From Ruminococcus sp. FC2018 (lineage in GTDB: Bacteria; Bacillota; Clostridia; Oscillospirales; Ruminococcaceae), in assembly GCF_000621805.1 (NCBI RefSeq), contig NZ_JHXH01000006.1, forward strand, positions 90,119-154,118: a stretch of 64,000 bases of DNA, in the 5' to 3' direction. The translations under genes were made by a program, and so were the position numbers. Below are positions 1 to 8,467 of the stretch, one piece after another (position 1 is the stretch's first letter; the number at the start of each line of letters is the position of its first letter). The notes beneath the pieces are model-generated. The model was not told the origin of the DNA. It was given only the letters and a program-made list of their open reading frames with translations, and did not search any database.

Positions 1-672
1 TCCCACAAATATCTGTTTGTTTCCGTCGGAGATCACCTTTCCGTTTTTGATATCAACGTTTGAGAATATATCTCCGTCAAGGATAGAACCTGTGGTCATA
101 AGGAAGGGAACATAGACCTGCTGATCTTTGCCGTTGATGTTAATTGTCTGCTTTGCCTTATTTGTGAAGTCATATCTTATTGTGACTTTACCGCTTTTAC
201 CTGCCATATCCTCCGGTTTTGTCTCCTTACCGTCCAGAGTGTATGTGACTTTCATCTCGATAGGCAGATCACCGGAATAGTTGCCTTTGTAGTAAATATC
301 TCCGCCCTCGGTTTTCCAGGTTATCTTGTTTCCGTTGGCATCAAAGGTCTCATCGGTCTTTGTGTTTTCAATATCTTTAAGGTTTGAAACATCTTCAAGG
401 TCCTTGAGTCCCTTAGGATTTTTAAGCCAGTCGCTGACAATGACCCTGTCCTTGCTTCCGTTTGCCTTGGTCATAACGTAGACGGTCTCTTCTTTGTAAG
501 TTTTACCGTCGGCATTGGTAGTATGTGTGTTCTTTTCGGCAGATGAAGTTGTGCTTTCATCGCTGTCGCTTTTTTTATCTTCTTTTTTATTTGCCATTGC
601 GTACATTCCCGTTGCTCCAGCTGAGAGCATTACTGCAAGTGCGCCTGCAATGACTTTAGAATATGTTTTCAT
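1..672 (-). CDS. secreted or membrane-anchored protein, C-terminus beyond window
   Basis: The open frame runs from an ATG at 672 to the window edge with 224 codons visible and no stop. An AAAGGGG ribosome site lies about 9 nt upstream. Residues 5-26 form one hydrophobic signal or anchor segment, followed by a Lys/Asp/Ser-rich linker (about 27-50) and then a beta-rich region with repeated Asn-Gly and Lys-Asp turns. It starts 22 nt after the stop of the MMPL exporter gene, so it is probably co-transcribed with it. Proteins of this kind next to MMPL exporters are usually extracytoplasmic accessory proteins; that role is inferred from context. I recognise no named domain. Confidence 0.75.
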   Translation of the reverse strand, partial: MKTYSKVIAGALAVMLSAGATGMYAMANKKEDKKSDSDESTTSSAEKNTHTTNADGKTYKEETVYVMTKANGSKDRVIVSDWLKNPKGLKDLEDVSNLKDIENTKTDETFDANGNKITWKTEGGDIYYKGNYSGDLPIEMKVTYTLDGKETKPEDMAGKSGKVTIRYDFTNKAKQTININGKDQQVYVPFLMTTGSILDGDIFSNVDIKNGKVISDGNKQIFVG

Positions 673-694
673 GATTTCTTACCCCTTTCGTTTC

Positions 695-2809
695 TCACTT
701 GACTGTCGGAAGCTGTACGCCATTGACTCCGGCATGATTTTTTCTTGCGTTCTTCATTCCGAATGTGGAACGGATTATGATCGGATCAAACAGCATAAGC
801 ATCGAAGGCAGGATCAGTATTACTGTCACCATGCTTATGATAGCGCCTCTTGAAAGGAGGCTGCAAAGCTGAGATATCATATCCACTCTTGAGTAAACGC
901 CTACTCCGAATGTGGCAGCAAAGAATCCAAGAGCGGAAACTATGATCGACTTGATAGAGGTGGAAAGTGCAATGGTAACAGACTCTGTTTTGTCCTTGCC
1001 GGAGTTTCTTTCCAGCTTGTATCTTGTGGACATAAGGATAGCATAATCCACGGTTGCACCCAGCTGAATGGTACCGATAACGATAGATGCGATAAACGGT
1101 ATCGTCGTGTGGGTGTAGCATGGTATTGCCATGTTAACAAAAATCGCAAACTCAATTACTGTTACAAGAATGAGTGGCAGTGAGAATGATCTGAGAACAA
1201 AGAAGATTATAAGGAAGATAGCAACCATTGAAACTGCGCTGACGACCTTGAAGTCTCTGTCGGTGACTGTTATAAGATCCTTTGTACAAGGTGCCTCACC
1301 GATGACCATTGCTTTGCTGTCGTATTTTGAAACTATGTCCTGAAGCTTATCTATCTGTTTGTTCACCTCATCTGAGGCGGTCTTGTACTGAGAACCTACA
1401 AGCACCATCTGCCAGTTCTTTGATTTAAGTACCTCTGTGAGCTTTTCGGGAATGACCTCTTTTGGAATGTTAGGTCCAAGCAGAGAGTTAAGACCCAGGG
1501 AGAACTTGACACCGTCAACCTTGTTCATCTCGTTAAGCATATTGTTCATAGCCTTTGGTTCAAGATCAGCGTCGCACATTATTATATGTGTGGAAGTCAT
1601 GTGATACTGTTCCTCCAGCTTTGTGCTTGCCACGATACTGTCAAGATCCTTTGGAAGAGTAGCTGTCAGATCGTAGTAAACATCGGTGTGTGTGTATCCG
1701 TAAACTGCCGGGATCAGCACCACAAGAAATGCGGTAAGGCAGACAGCACGGTGTCTGATAATAAAGCTTGAAAGCTTGTCGAGCTTTGGAATAAGGTCAC
1801 GGTGCATTGTCTTTGTCAGAGCCTTGTCAAAAATAAGTATCATGGAAGGAAGAACTGTTACGCAGGCGATAACGCCGATAACAACACCCTTTGCCATAAC
1901 GATACCCATATCCAGTCCCAGTTTGTAGGACATAAAGCAAAGTGCGAGGAATCCTGCGACTGTGGTGATGGAGCTGCCTACAACTGAACTGATAGTCTTG
2001 GAGATTGCCTGCGCCATAGCTTCTTTGTTGTCTCCTGGGTGGTTTCCCTGCTCCTCTTTGTAGCTGTGCCACAGGAATATGGAGTAGTCTATTGTAACGC
2101 CCAGCTGGAGAACTGCTGTAAGAGCCTGGGTTATGAACGAGATCTCTCCAATGAAGAAGTTTGACCCCAGGTTGTAAAGGATCGCCATTCCAACGCTTAA
2201 CATAAAGAATACGGGTATCAGGAACGAATCCATTGTAAGTGCCAGCACCAGGCTTGTGAGACAGACCGCAAGGATAACATATCCCATTGTCTCGTTTAGG
2301 GTCAGATCCTTTATGTCGCTGATCGCTGCGGTCATGCCGGCAACAAAGCATTGTTTTCCTGCAATGGATTTGACCTCGTTTAGAGCTTTAAGACTTTCGT
2401 CGGATGCCGACGAGGAGTCGAAGAAGACTGCAAGCAACGTAGAATCGCCCGAATTAAAGAAGTCATAGAGCTTTTTCGGGAGAACCTCTTTCGGCAGGTT
2501 GATGTCTGCAATGGAATCATACCATATTACATCGCAAACGTGATCCACCTTTGCAAATTTCTTTTCAAGATCCTTAACGTCCTTGTCCTGCATACCGTCT
2601 ATCATGACGAATGCAAAACCTCCCTTGCCGAACTCATCCAGCATTATATCCTGACCCTTCATGGTGTCAAGTTCCTTAGGCAGATAGGAAAGGATGTCGT
2701 AGTTTATCCTCGTGCCCAGCATACCTATAAGGGAAGGGACAAGCAGTACCAGGCTGATTATAAGTATAGCAAATCTGCCTTTGACAACTGCCTTTCCGAA
2801 CTTATACAT
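695..2809 (-). CDS. MMPL/RND-family exporter
   Basis: A 704-residue membrane protein with the two-fold MMPL plan. Each half has one membrane segment, a soluble extracytoplasmic domain (about 35-160 and 370-510) and then a block of five segments. Each repeat shows the typical QLGVTIDYSIFLW / QLGATVDYAILMS motif with the Asp that relays protons in RND pumps. This length and duplication match the YdfJ/MmpL group of proton-driven exporters of lipids or drugs. The ATG at 2809 is preceded by AAGGGGG. It is transcribed away from the TetR gene, and its promoter overlaps one of three palindromes, so repression by that TetR is likely. The substrate is unknown. Confidence 0.92.
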   Translation of the reverse strand: MYKFGKAVVKGRFAILIISLVLLVPSLIGMLGTRINYDILSYLPKELDTMKGQDIMLDEFGKGGFAFVMIDGMQDKDVKDLEKKFAKVDHVCDVIWYDSIADINLPKEVLPKKLYDFFNSGDSTLLAVFFDSSSASDESLKALNEVKSIAGKQCFVAGMTAAISDIKDLTLNETMGYVILAVCLTSLVLALTMDSFLIPVFFMLSVGMAILYNLGSNFFIGEISFITQALTAVLQLGVTIDYSIFLWHSYKEEQGNHPGDNKEAMAQAISKTISSVVGSSITTVAGFLALCFMSYKLGLDMGIVMAKGVVIGVIACVTVLPSMILIFDKALTKTMHRDLIPKLDKLSSFIIRHRAVCLTAFLVVLIPAVYGYTHTDVYYDLTATLPKDLDSIVASTKLEEQYHMTSTHIIMCDADLEPKAMNNMLNEMNKVDGVKFSLGLNSLLGPNIPKEVIPEKLTEVLKSKNWQMVLVGSQYKTASDEVNKQIDKLQDIVSKYDSKAMVIGEAPCTKDLITVTDRDFKVVSAVSMVAIFLIIFFVLRSFSLPLILVTVIEFAIFVNMAIPCYTHTTIPFIASIVIGTIQLGATVDYAILMSTRYKLERNSGKDKTESVTIALSTSIKSIIVSALGFFAATFGVGVYSRVDMISQLCSLLSRGAIISMVTVILILPSMLMLFDPIIIRSTFGMKNARKNHAGVNGVQLPTVK

Positions 2810-2901
2810 TGTTTCATTACCCCCTTAAAACAGCTTTGATAAATATAGCTGCATACATTATACATTGTATGTCACATCGCTGTTTTGATTTCCTAATGTT
2901 A

Positions 2902-2930
2902 GTCTACCACAAAAATGACCGTTAGTCAAT
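2902..2930 (-). promoter_or_regulatory. promoter of the MMPL exporter operon
   Basis: On the minus strand TTGACT (2925-2930) is followed by a 17-nt spacer and TAGACT (2902-2907). The -35 box lies inside the first 13-bp palindrome (2917-2929), which would let a repressor block RNA polymerase. Confidence 0.6.
2917..2929. promoter_or_regulatory. palindromic operator 1 (TGACCGTTAGTCA)
   Basis: A 13-bp imperfect palindrome, the first of three related copies in the intergenic region between the exporter and the TetR gene. It covers the exporter -35 box. Confidence 0.6.
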
Positions 2931-2948
2931 ATGTTTGGACAATAAAAT

Positions 2949-2961
2949 TGACCGTTGGTCA
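2949..2961. promoter_or_regulatory. palindromic operator 2 (TGACCGTTGGTCA)
   Basis: Second copy of the palindrome, one base different from copy 1 and starting 32 bp after it, close to three helical turns. It lies upstream of both divergent promoters. Confidence 0.6.
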
Positions 2962-3002
2962 TATTTTTGTATACATTGTACATTGGAGGCAAAAAACAAT
3001 AA

Positions 3003-3015
3003 TGACTATTGGTCA
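3003..3015. promoter_or_regulatory. palindromic operator 3 (TGACTATTGGTCA)
   Basis: Third copy, 54 bp after copy 2 and ending 10 bp before the -35 box of the TetR promoter. It suggests autoregulation of the repressor. Confidence 0.55.
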
Positions 3016-3025
3016 TTTTTACGTC

Positions 3026-3054
3026 TTGACTTTGAGATTTGTGGGATTTATAAT
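3026..3054 (+). promoter_or_regulatory. promoter of the TetR gene
   Basis: TTGACT (3026-3031), 17-nt spacer, TATAAT (3049-3054). It directs transcription into the TetR gene 50 bp downstream. Confidence 0.65.
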
Positions 3055-3103
3055 TTAAACAACAGGTAAAAGAGCCGTTTATATCATTCAAGGAGATGAA
3101 AAA

Positions 3104-3709
3104 ATGGGCAAGCTTGACTCAAACAAAAAGAAGAAAGAGACCTCGCTGCTTGATACAGCCTTTGAGCTTTTTACCACAAAAGGACTGACCAAGACCTCCA
3201 TTTCGGATATCGTCAGCAAGGCAGGTGTTGCAAAAGGCACATTCTATCTGTACTTCAAGGATAAGTACGATCTGAGGAATCATCTCATATCCCATAAATC
3301 CTCCCAGATGTTCAGAAAAGCGATAGTTCAGATGAAGGTTGAGAAAAAGGAGCATGACTTTGAGTCGGACATCATATTTGTGGTGGACAATATAATAAAC
3401 CAGCTTTGTGAGAATAAGTCTACCCTTAGTTTTATATCCAAAAATCTCAGCTGGGGAGTGTTCAAGAACGCCCTTACCACTAAAGCCAGCGAAAAGGACG
3501 TGGATTTTGCGGACGTTTACAATATGATAATCGAAAACGCCCCCAATACGGTCAAGGATCCCGAAATAATGGTTTATATGATAATAGAGCTTGTAAGCTC
3601 CACCTGTTACTCGGCGATCCTTTATTCCGAACCCTGCGATATGCAGACTTTAAAGCCGTACCTGTACGGAAGCATAAAGCATATCTTGCACGACCATATA
3701 GAATACTGA
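3104..3709 (+). CDS. TetR/AcrR-family transcriptional regulator
   Basis: A 201-residue protein with the TetR DNA-binding fold at residues 14-60. The helix-turn-helix ISDIVSKAGVAKGTFYLYF is a textbook match. The C-terminal 140 residues form the usual helical ligand and dimer domain with no family signature. The ATG follows AAGGAGATGAAAA. It is divergent from an MMPL exporter with three palindromes between, which is the common layout for a TetR repressor controlling its neighbour and itself. The inducer cannot be read from sequence. Confidence 0.93.
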   Translation: MGKLDSNKKKKETSLLDTAFELFTTKGLTKTSISDIVSKAGVAKGTFYLYFKDKYDLRNHLISHKSSQMFRKAIVQMKVEKKEHDFESDIIFVVDNIINQLCENKSTLSFISKNLSWGVFKNALTTKASEKDVDFADVYNMIIENAPNTVKDPEIMVYMIIELVSSTCYSAILYSEPCDMQTLKPYLYGSIKHILHDHIEY

Positions 3710-3718
3710 CCAAAAAAT

Positions 3719-3748
3719 AGCTCTCACCAATTTGGTGGGAGCTGTTTT
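3719..3748. terminator. bidirectional terminator between tetR and purD
   Basis: The arms AGCTCTCACCAA and TTGGTGGGAGCT pair over almost their full length, with T-rich tracts on both strands. It can end both the TetR transcript and the long purine operon arriving from the other side. Confidence 0.75.
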
Positions 3749-3751
3749 CTT

Positions 3752-5110
3752 TTACTGTCTTAAATATACGCCGTTTTCTTCGATATAGTCCTCCATATCC
3801 TGCTTGTATTCCAGGTCAAGGGGGTCGTGTGTGTCAAGTGCCTTCAAAGCACGCTGACCGATGTCTTTGCGGTAATGTACATCCTTCCAGTTTATCTTTT
3901 TCACAGCGTTGTAGCTCTTGTCCAGAGCACCCTGAAGGGTAAGTGCAGTGCAGGTCACGCCCAGCACTCTGCCGCCGTTGTTTGTAAATTTTCCGTCTTT
4001 GATCTTTGTGCCGGCATGATAAACTATGGCGTCCTTTGTCTGTCCGTTTTCGTCAAGACCGGTTATCTCAAAGCCTTTTTCATAGCTTGTGGGGTAGCCG
4101 CCGCTTGCCATTACAACGCAGGTGCAGAAGCCATCTTTCCAGTCGATTTTTACCTCGGACAGCCTGTGCTCGTAAATCGCCTCAAAGATCTCGCAAAGAT
4201 CCCCGTCAAGCATAGGCAGTACCACCTGTGTCTCCGGGTCGCCAAAGCGGCAGTTGTACTCGATAACCTTAGGACCGTCCGGGGTAAGCATAAGTCCGAA
4301 ATAAAGACAACCCTCAAATGTGCGTCCCTCAGCGTTCATAGCCTTTATAGTAGGCAGGAATATCTTTTCCATGCACTCGTCTGCAATGCTTTGTGTGTAG
4401 TACGGATTCGGAGCCACAGTGCCCATTCCTCCGGTGTTAAGTCCCTCGTCGCCGTCAAGGGCACGCTTGTGGTCCATTGAGGAGATCATTGGAACAACAG
4501 TTTTGCCGTCTGTGAAAGAAAGCACGGAAACTTCCGGACCTGTGAGATATTCCTCAATGACTACAGTTGAACTGCTCTTGCCGAATTTAAGCTCGTCGAT
4601 CATCTCGTGAACAGCCTTTACAGCCTCGTCTTCGTTCTGTGCAAGGATAACTCCCTTGCCCAGAGCAAGTCCGTCAGCCTTTATGACAGCAGGGTAGGTG
4701 TTCTGCTTTCTGATATATGCGATAGCATCTTCGCTGTTGTCAAAGACCTCATATTTTGCCGTGGGGATATTGTATTTTTTCATCAGCTGCTTAGAGAACA
4801 CCTTGCTGCCCTCAATGATAGCTGCGTCCTTTTTCGGTCCGAAGGTCTTGAAGCCCTTAGCCTGCAAAGCATCCACCATTCCCAGCACCAGCGGATCGTC
4901 TGGGGCTACCACAACCATATCCACATTCAGCTTCTGTGCAAGAGCCACAACGCCGTCAATATCCGTTGCGCCCACGTCAAAGCACTGTGCATACTTTGAA
5001 ATTCCGCCGTTTCCCGGAGTGCAGTACAGCTTGTCCACTTTTTTTGACTGGGCAAGCTTCATTATAATTGCGTGTTCACGACCGCCGCCGCCAACAACAA
5101 GAATATCCAT
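3752..5110 (-). CDS. purD: phosphoribosylamine-glycine ligase (GAR synthetase)
   Basis: An ATP-grasp enzyme that joins glycine to phosphoribosylamine in de novo purine synthesis. The N-terminal pre-ATP-grasp domain has VVGGGGREHA (residues 5-14). The grasp region carries KADGLALGKGV (about 145-155), and the metal and ATP site has EYNCRFGDPETQ (about 286-297). At 452 residues it is about 25-30 longer than usual because of an acidic C-terminal extension. The ATG follows GGAGG with ideal spacing. It is the last gene of the purine operon, 18 nt after purH', and is followed by the shared terminator. Confidence 0.97.
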   Translation of the reverse strand: MDILVVGGGGREHAIIMKLAQSKKVDKLYCTPGNGGISKYAQCFDVGATDIDGVVALAQKLNVDMVVVAPDDPLVLGMVDALQAKGFKTFGPKKDAAIIEGSKVFSKQLMKKYNIPTAKYEVFDNSEDAIAYIRKQNTYPAVIKADGLALGKGVILAQNEDEAVKAVHEMIDELKFGKSSSTVVIEEYLTGPEVSVLSFTDGKTVVPMISSMDHKRALDGDEGLNTGGMGTVAPNPYYTQSIADECMEKIFLPTIKAMNAEGRTFEGCLYFGLMLTPDGPKVIEYNCRFGDPETQVVLPMLDGDLCEIFEAIYEHRLSEVKIDWKDGFCTCVVMASGGYPTSYEKGFEITGLDENGQTKDAIVYHAGTKIKDGKFTNNGGRVLGVTCTALTLQGALDKSYNAVKKINWKDVHYRKDIGQRALKALDTHDPLDLEYKQDMEDYIEENGVYLRQ

Positions 5111-5128
5111 TTAAAATACCTCCGCAGA

Positions 5129-6310
5129 TCAATGGTGGAACAGTCTGATACCTGTGAATGCCATGGCAATATTATACTTGTTGCAGGTCATAATAACATG
5201 ATCGTCTCTGATAGATCCGCCCGGCTCTGCAATGTAAGCAACGCCTGATTTTTTAGCTCTTTCGATATTGTCACCGAATGGGAAGAAAGCGTCTGAGCCA
5301 AGGCAAACGTCCTTGTTTTTAGCAATCCATTCTTTCTTTTCCTCAGCTGTGAGCACTTCGGGCTTGACCTTGAAAAGTGTCTGCCAAACGCCGTCTGCCA
5401 GCACATCGTCGTGCTCGTCGGAAATATAAACGTCAATGGTGTTGTCTCTGTCCGGTCTTCTGATGTCGTCAACGAACTGCAAGCCAAGTACCTTTGGATG
5501 CTGTCTCAGCCACCAGATGTCAGCCTTGTTTCCTGCAAGTCTTGTGCAGTGTATCCTTGACTGCTGACCTGCACCGATACCGATAGCCTGTCCGTTCTTA
5601 ACGTAGCATACAGAGTTTGACTGAGTGTATTTGAGTGTGATAAGGGAGATAACAAGGTCTGTTTTCTTGTCGTCGGGAATGTCCTTGTTGTCTGTAACAA
5701 TGTTTGCAAGCATCTCGTTGTCTATCTTCAGTTCGTTTCTGCCCTGCTCGAAAGTAACACCGTAAACCTGCTTTCTCTCGATAGGATCGGGAACATAGCT
5801 TTCGTCTATTTTAACAATGTTGTATGTACCCTTTCTCTTTGACTTGAGTATCTCAAGAGCCTCGTCGGTATAAGAGGGAGCGATTATGCCGTCTGATACC
5901 TCACGCTTGATAAGATTAGCCGTGCAGGCATCGCACTCGTCGGAAAGAGCGATGAAGTCACCGTAGGATGACATTCTGTCTGCGCCTCTTGCCTTTGCGT
6001 AAGCGCACGCCATAGGAGTAAGCTCGCCCAGGTCGTCAACGAAGTATATCTTCTTTTCTGTGTCCGTAAGGGGAGTGCCGATAGCAGCACCTGCCGGTGA
6101 AACATGCTTGAATGATGTTGCAGCGCAGTAACCGGTAGCTTTTTTAAGCTCCTTTACCAGCTGCCAGCCGTTGAAAGCGTCAAGCAGATTGATGTAGCCG
6201 GGCTTGCCGTTGAGAACTGTGATAGGCAAGTCCTTTCCGTCCTCCATAAAGACCTTTGACGGCTTCTGATTTGGATTGCAGCCGTACTTTAAAAGCATTT
6301 CGTTTGCCAT
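5129..6310 (-). CDS. purH: AICAR formyltransferase, stand-alone PurH domain
   Basis: Catalyses formyl transfer from 10-formyl-THF to AICAR. The 393 residues match only the AICARFT part of bifunctional PurH (about 510 residues). The N-terminal MGS-like cyclohydrolase domain is missing, since the protein begins with the short KYGCNPNQKPSK motif that normally opens the second domain. The catalytic Lys-His pair is present in FKHVSPAGAA, and the C-terminal SDAFFPFGDN and EPGGSIRDD blocks are intact. I chose ATG 6310, with GGAGG 9 nt upstream, over a TTG at 6316. The missing cyclohydrolase step is supplied by purO two genes upstream. Confidence 0.95.
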   Translation of the reverse strand: MANEMLLKYGCNPNQKPSKVFMEDGKDLPITVLNGKPGYINLLDAFNGWQLVKELKKATGYCAATSFKHVSPAGAAIGTPLTDTEKKIYFVDDLGELTPMACAYAKARGADRMSSYGDFIALSDECDACTANLIKREVSDGIIAPSYTDEALEILKSKRKGTYNIVKIDESYVPDPIERKQVYGVTFEQGRNELKIDNEMLANIVTDNKDIPDDKKTDLVISLITLKYTQSNSVCYVKNGQAIGIGAGQQSRIHCTRLAGNKADIWWLRQHPKVLGLQFVDDIRRPDRDNTIDVYISDEHDDVLADGVWQTLFKVKPEVLTAEEKKEWIAKNKDVCLGSDAFFPFGDNIERAKKSGVAYIAEPGGSIRDDHVIMTCNKYNIAMAFTGIRLFHH

Positions 6311-6348
6311 TTTCAATTACCTCCGATTTATGTTTTAATGATATTAAA

Positions 6349-6774
6349 CTACTGTTGTTTGGATCTGTCTTTCTTTTTTCTGACTTTGATCATTTTTATC
6401 CTTCCGGTCCCGGAGCTTTTTTTAGCAGGGACGATATCGTCCACCTCGGTGAATTTTCTTTGTGGATCAACAAATCCGTAAGCCGAGCCAAGCTCCCTGC
6501 CTATATAGATGTGTACCTCGGTGCGTCCGCCTCTGTATTCATTTTTCATACTTCCGTTAAGGGTAACTATCACCAGCTCGTCTGTACCCGGTATAGTGCC
6601 GATAAGGTTCAGCTTTGTGGCAATAGGAACTTTCCCGCTCTGGACAGCAACAACTGTGCCGTCAACCTCCACCTGTGTCCTGCTCTTGTTCACGACCAGT
6701 ATCTCATGACCGTCGTATTCTGCACGCCATGTCTCATGGTCGCCCATTCGCAGAACAGTGCGTTTTTCTTCCAT
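6349..6774 (-). CDS. unknown protein between purO and purH'
   Basis: A 141-residue protein with no signal peptide or membrane segment. The first 95 residues are predicted to be beta-rich with many Val/Thr strands (for example TQVEVDGTVV). The last 20 are very basic (RIKMIKVRKKKDRSKQQ), which suggests contact with RNA, DNA or nucleotides. A strong AAGGAG site precedes the ATG. It sits 29 nt after purO and 38 nt before purH', inside a purine operon that otherwise holds almost only enzymes, so a link to IMP synthesis is plausible. I do not recognise the family. Confidence 0.85.
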   Translation of the reverse strand: MEEKRTVLRMGDHETWRAEYDGHEILVVNKSRTQVEVDGTVVAVQSGKVPIATKLNLIGTIPGTDELVIVTLNGSMKNEYRGGRTEVHIYIGRELGSAYGFVDPQRKFTEVDDIVPAKKSSGTGRIKMIKVRKKKDRSKQQ

Positions 6775-6803
6775 CTTCAGGTCTCCTTATTACAAACAGG
6801 GGT

Positions 6804-7520
6804 TTACTTTGAATACTTGTTAACTATCTTTGTGGTTGCCTTGCCGGTCTGGATGTCGATAAATCTCACAAACAAAGATACCTTGTTATCCTCGTTAAGT
6901 GCGTTCCAAAGGTCATTTGTGAAAGTATCAATGTCGGTTGGGATCTCTATTTTTTCCGGCTCGCCCTCAAAGCTCGGCAGTGGGTTTCCGTCACCCATAT
7001 AGGTGTGGATAAAGTGACCTGTGCCTGCAAGAGGAGTGGTGTATGTGAAGGTAAACCTTTCAACGCAGTCCGGGTTTCCGTCTGCGGACTTGATTATATT
7101 CATCGCATAGTTGTACTCACCGCCGCCAACGTGCATTATTCCGGAAATACGGGGAGTATAGTTCGGAGCGTCGTCCTCGTAGATACGTGTCCTCAGGGAC
7201 TGCTCAAAAGTCTGCTGATTGTCCATAAGCTCATAGATAGTGTCTGTCTGGTCGCCGTTGGTAACAATAGTCTTGTTGCCAAGAACTCTGACAGGGGAGT
7301 AGATGATAAGATGTGGGTCGGAGAGCTTGCTCGGGTCGGCAGCCTCTGTCTTTATGCCGTCAGCAGTCTCAGTGAAAACTCTGTTTCTTGAGTTTACGCT
7401 TCTGCCCATGATAAAGTAAGCCGTGACAGCGTTCTTTCCGTCAGCACTCTTGCCGATGATTATACCTCTTCCGGGGTAACTGTTTTCCTTTAAAGCCTGG
7501 TAGATATCAATAGTTTTCAT
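6804..7520 (-). CDS. purO: IMP cyclohydrolase, archaeal PurO type
   Basis: A 238-residue protein that resembles the PurO family (IMP_cyclohyd), which closes FAICAR to IMP in archaea. The N-terminal SYPGRGIIIGKS and AYFIMGRSVNSRNR motifs and the central ARISG-like PRISGIMHVG segment fit that family as I remember it. PurO is unrelated to the cyclohydrolase domain of bacterial PurH, and that domain is absent from the operon's PurH, so the two observations support each other. The start is ATG 7520 behind GGAGGGAAAGA; a longer frame to 7580 overlaps the upstream gene and has no better site. Confidence 0.87.
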   Translation of the reverse strand: MKTIDIYQALKENSYPGRGIIIGKSADGKNAVTAYFIMGRSVNSRNRVFTETADGIKTEAADPSKLSDPHLIIYSPVRVLGNKTIVTNGDQTDTIYELMDNQQTFEQSLRTRIYEDDAPNYTPRISGIMHVGGGEYNYAMNIIKSADGNPDCVERFTFTYTTPLAGTGHFIHTYMGDGNPLPSFEGEPEKIEIPTDIDTFTNDLWNALNEDNKVSLFVRFIDIQTGKATTKIVNKYSK

Positions 7521-7539
7521 ATTCTTTCCCTCCAAAGTA

Positions 7540-7743
7540 TTATTTCTTTTTGCCGATGCGATTGAAAATCGGCAAAACAAGACTTATTGTAGCGCCCATA
7601 ACTGCCGGGTACATTATGTTCTTTCCGACTGTAAAGCTCCAGCTGCTTCTGGTTATGATCTTGCAGTATCCGAAATCAAACAGATTCCAGAATATAACGA
7701 ATGTCAGAACAAAAAGTCCTATAGAGATCAGTCTGTTTTTCAT
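7540..7743 (-). CDS. small membrane protein in the purine operon
   Basis: 67 residues with two hydrophobic segments (about 5-24 and 45-61) separated by a short Trp/Phe/Cys-containing loop, ending GKKK. It starts with ATG at 7743 behind a weak site, lies 19 nt before purO and 75 nt after purN, and reads in the same direction. No family is recognised. A membrane protein in this operon is unexpected; it may be a passenger. Confidence 0.65.
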   Translation of the reverse strand: MKNRLISIGLFVLTFVIFWNLFDFGYCKIITRSSWSFTVGKNIMYPAVMGATISLVLPIFNRIGKKK

Positions 7744-7818
7744 TTTTCATTTTCCGTTTTCATGTTAATGCAGTCCCACTTTTTGAATGGTCTTAACCGT
7801 ATCATATCCTGTCGGATC

Positions 7819-8448
7819 TCATTTTTCAGCAACGTAAGCCTTGCCGTCCCTGATAAAGATCCTGTCCTGGCAGAAAAGCGAAACAGCCTTTGGCAGCAGC
7901 TTCCACTCAACGTTTTCCATTATCCTGCGCTGCAAAGTTTCAGCAGTGTCATCGTTCTCAACGTTCACCGTTCCCTGAAGTATTATCGCACCTGCGTCAG
8001 CCTTTTCATTCACGAAATGAATCGTTGCACCCGATACCTTGACTCCGTATTCAAGTGCTTTTTCATGCACCTTCAGTCCGTAGAATCCCTCGCCGCAGAA
8101 GCTTGGTATAAGGGCAGGATGAACATTTATTATCCTGTAAGGGTACGCCCTTGTAACGCATTCGTCAAGTATGGTCATAAATCCTGCAAGCACCACAAGG
8201 TCAGCCTGCTGTCTGTTAAGCTCCGCAAGGATAGCCTCACTGTAAGCCTTGCTGTCGGCATATTCCTTTCTTGGTATCACAACGGTGGGTATATCCGCTT
8301 TTTTTGCCCTTTCAAGCGCAAACGCACCCTCCTTTGAGGAGATAACGCAGCTGATCTTTCCGCCCTTTATTATGCCGCTTGCCTGGGCATCTATAAGAGC
8401 CTGTAAATTCGTTCCGCCGCCGGAAACCAGCACAACTATATTCTTCAT
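7819..8448 (-). CDS. purN: phosphoribosylglycinamide formyltransferase
   Basis: The GAR transformylase step of purine synthesis. The N-terminal LVSGGGTNLQALID is the phosphate-binding loop, HPALIPSF (about 110) carries the catalytic His, and VSGATIHFVNEKADAGAII is the signature with the catalytic Asp. The length of 209 fits the family. ATG 8448 is preferred because AAGGACC lies 6 nt upstream; the frame extends 6 codons further to a TTG at 8466. It follows purM almost directly (19 nt). Confidence 0.96.
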   Translation of the reverse strand: MKNIVVLVSGGGTNLQALIDAQASGIIKGGKISCVISSKEGAFALERAKKADIPTVVIPRKEYADSKAYSEAILAELNRQQADLVVLAGFMTILDECVTRAYPYRIINVHPALIPSFCGEGFYGLKVHEKALEYGVKVSGATIHFVNEKADAGAIILQGTVNVENDDTAETLQRRIMENVEWKLLPKAVSLFCQDRIFIRDGKAYVAEK

Positions 8449-8467
8449 ATCTTTGGTCCTTATCAAA

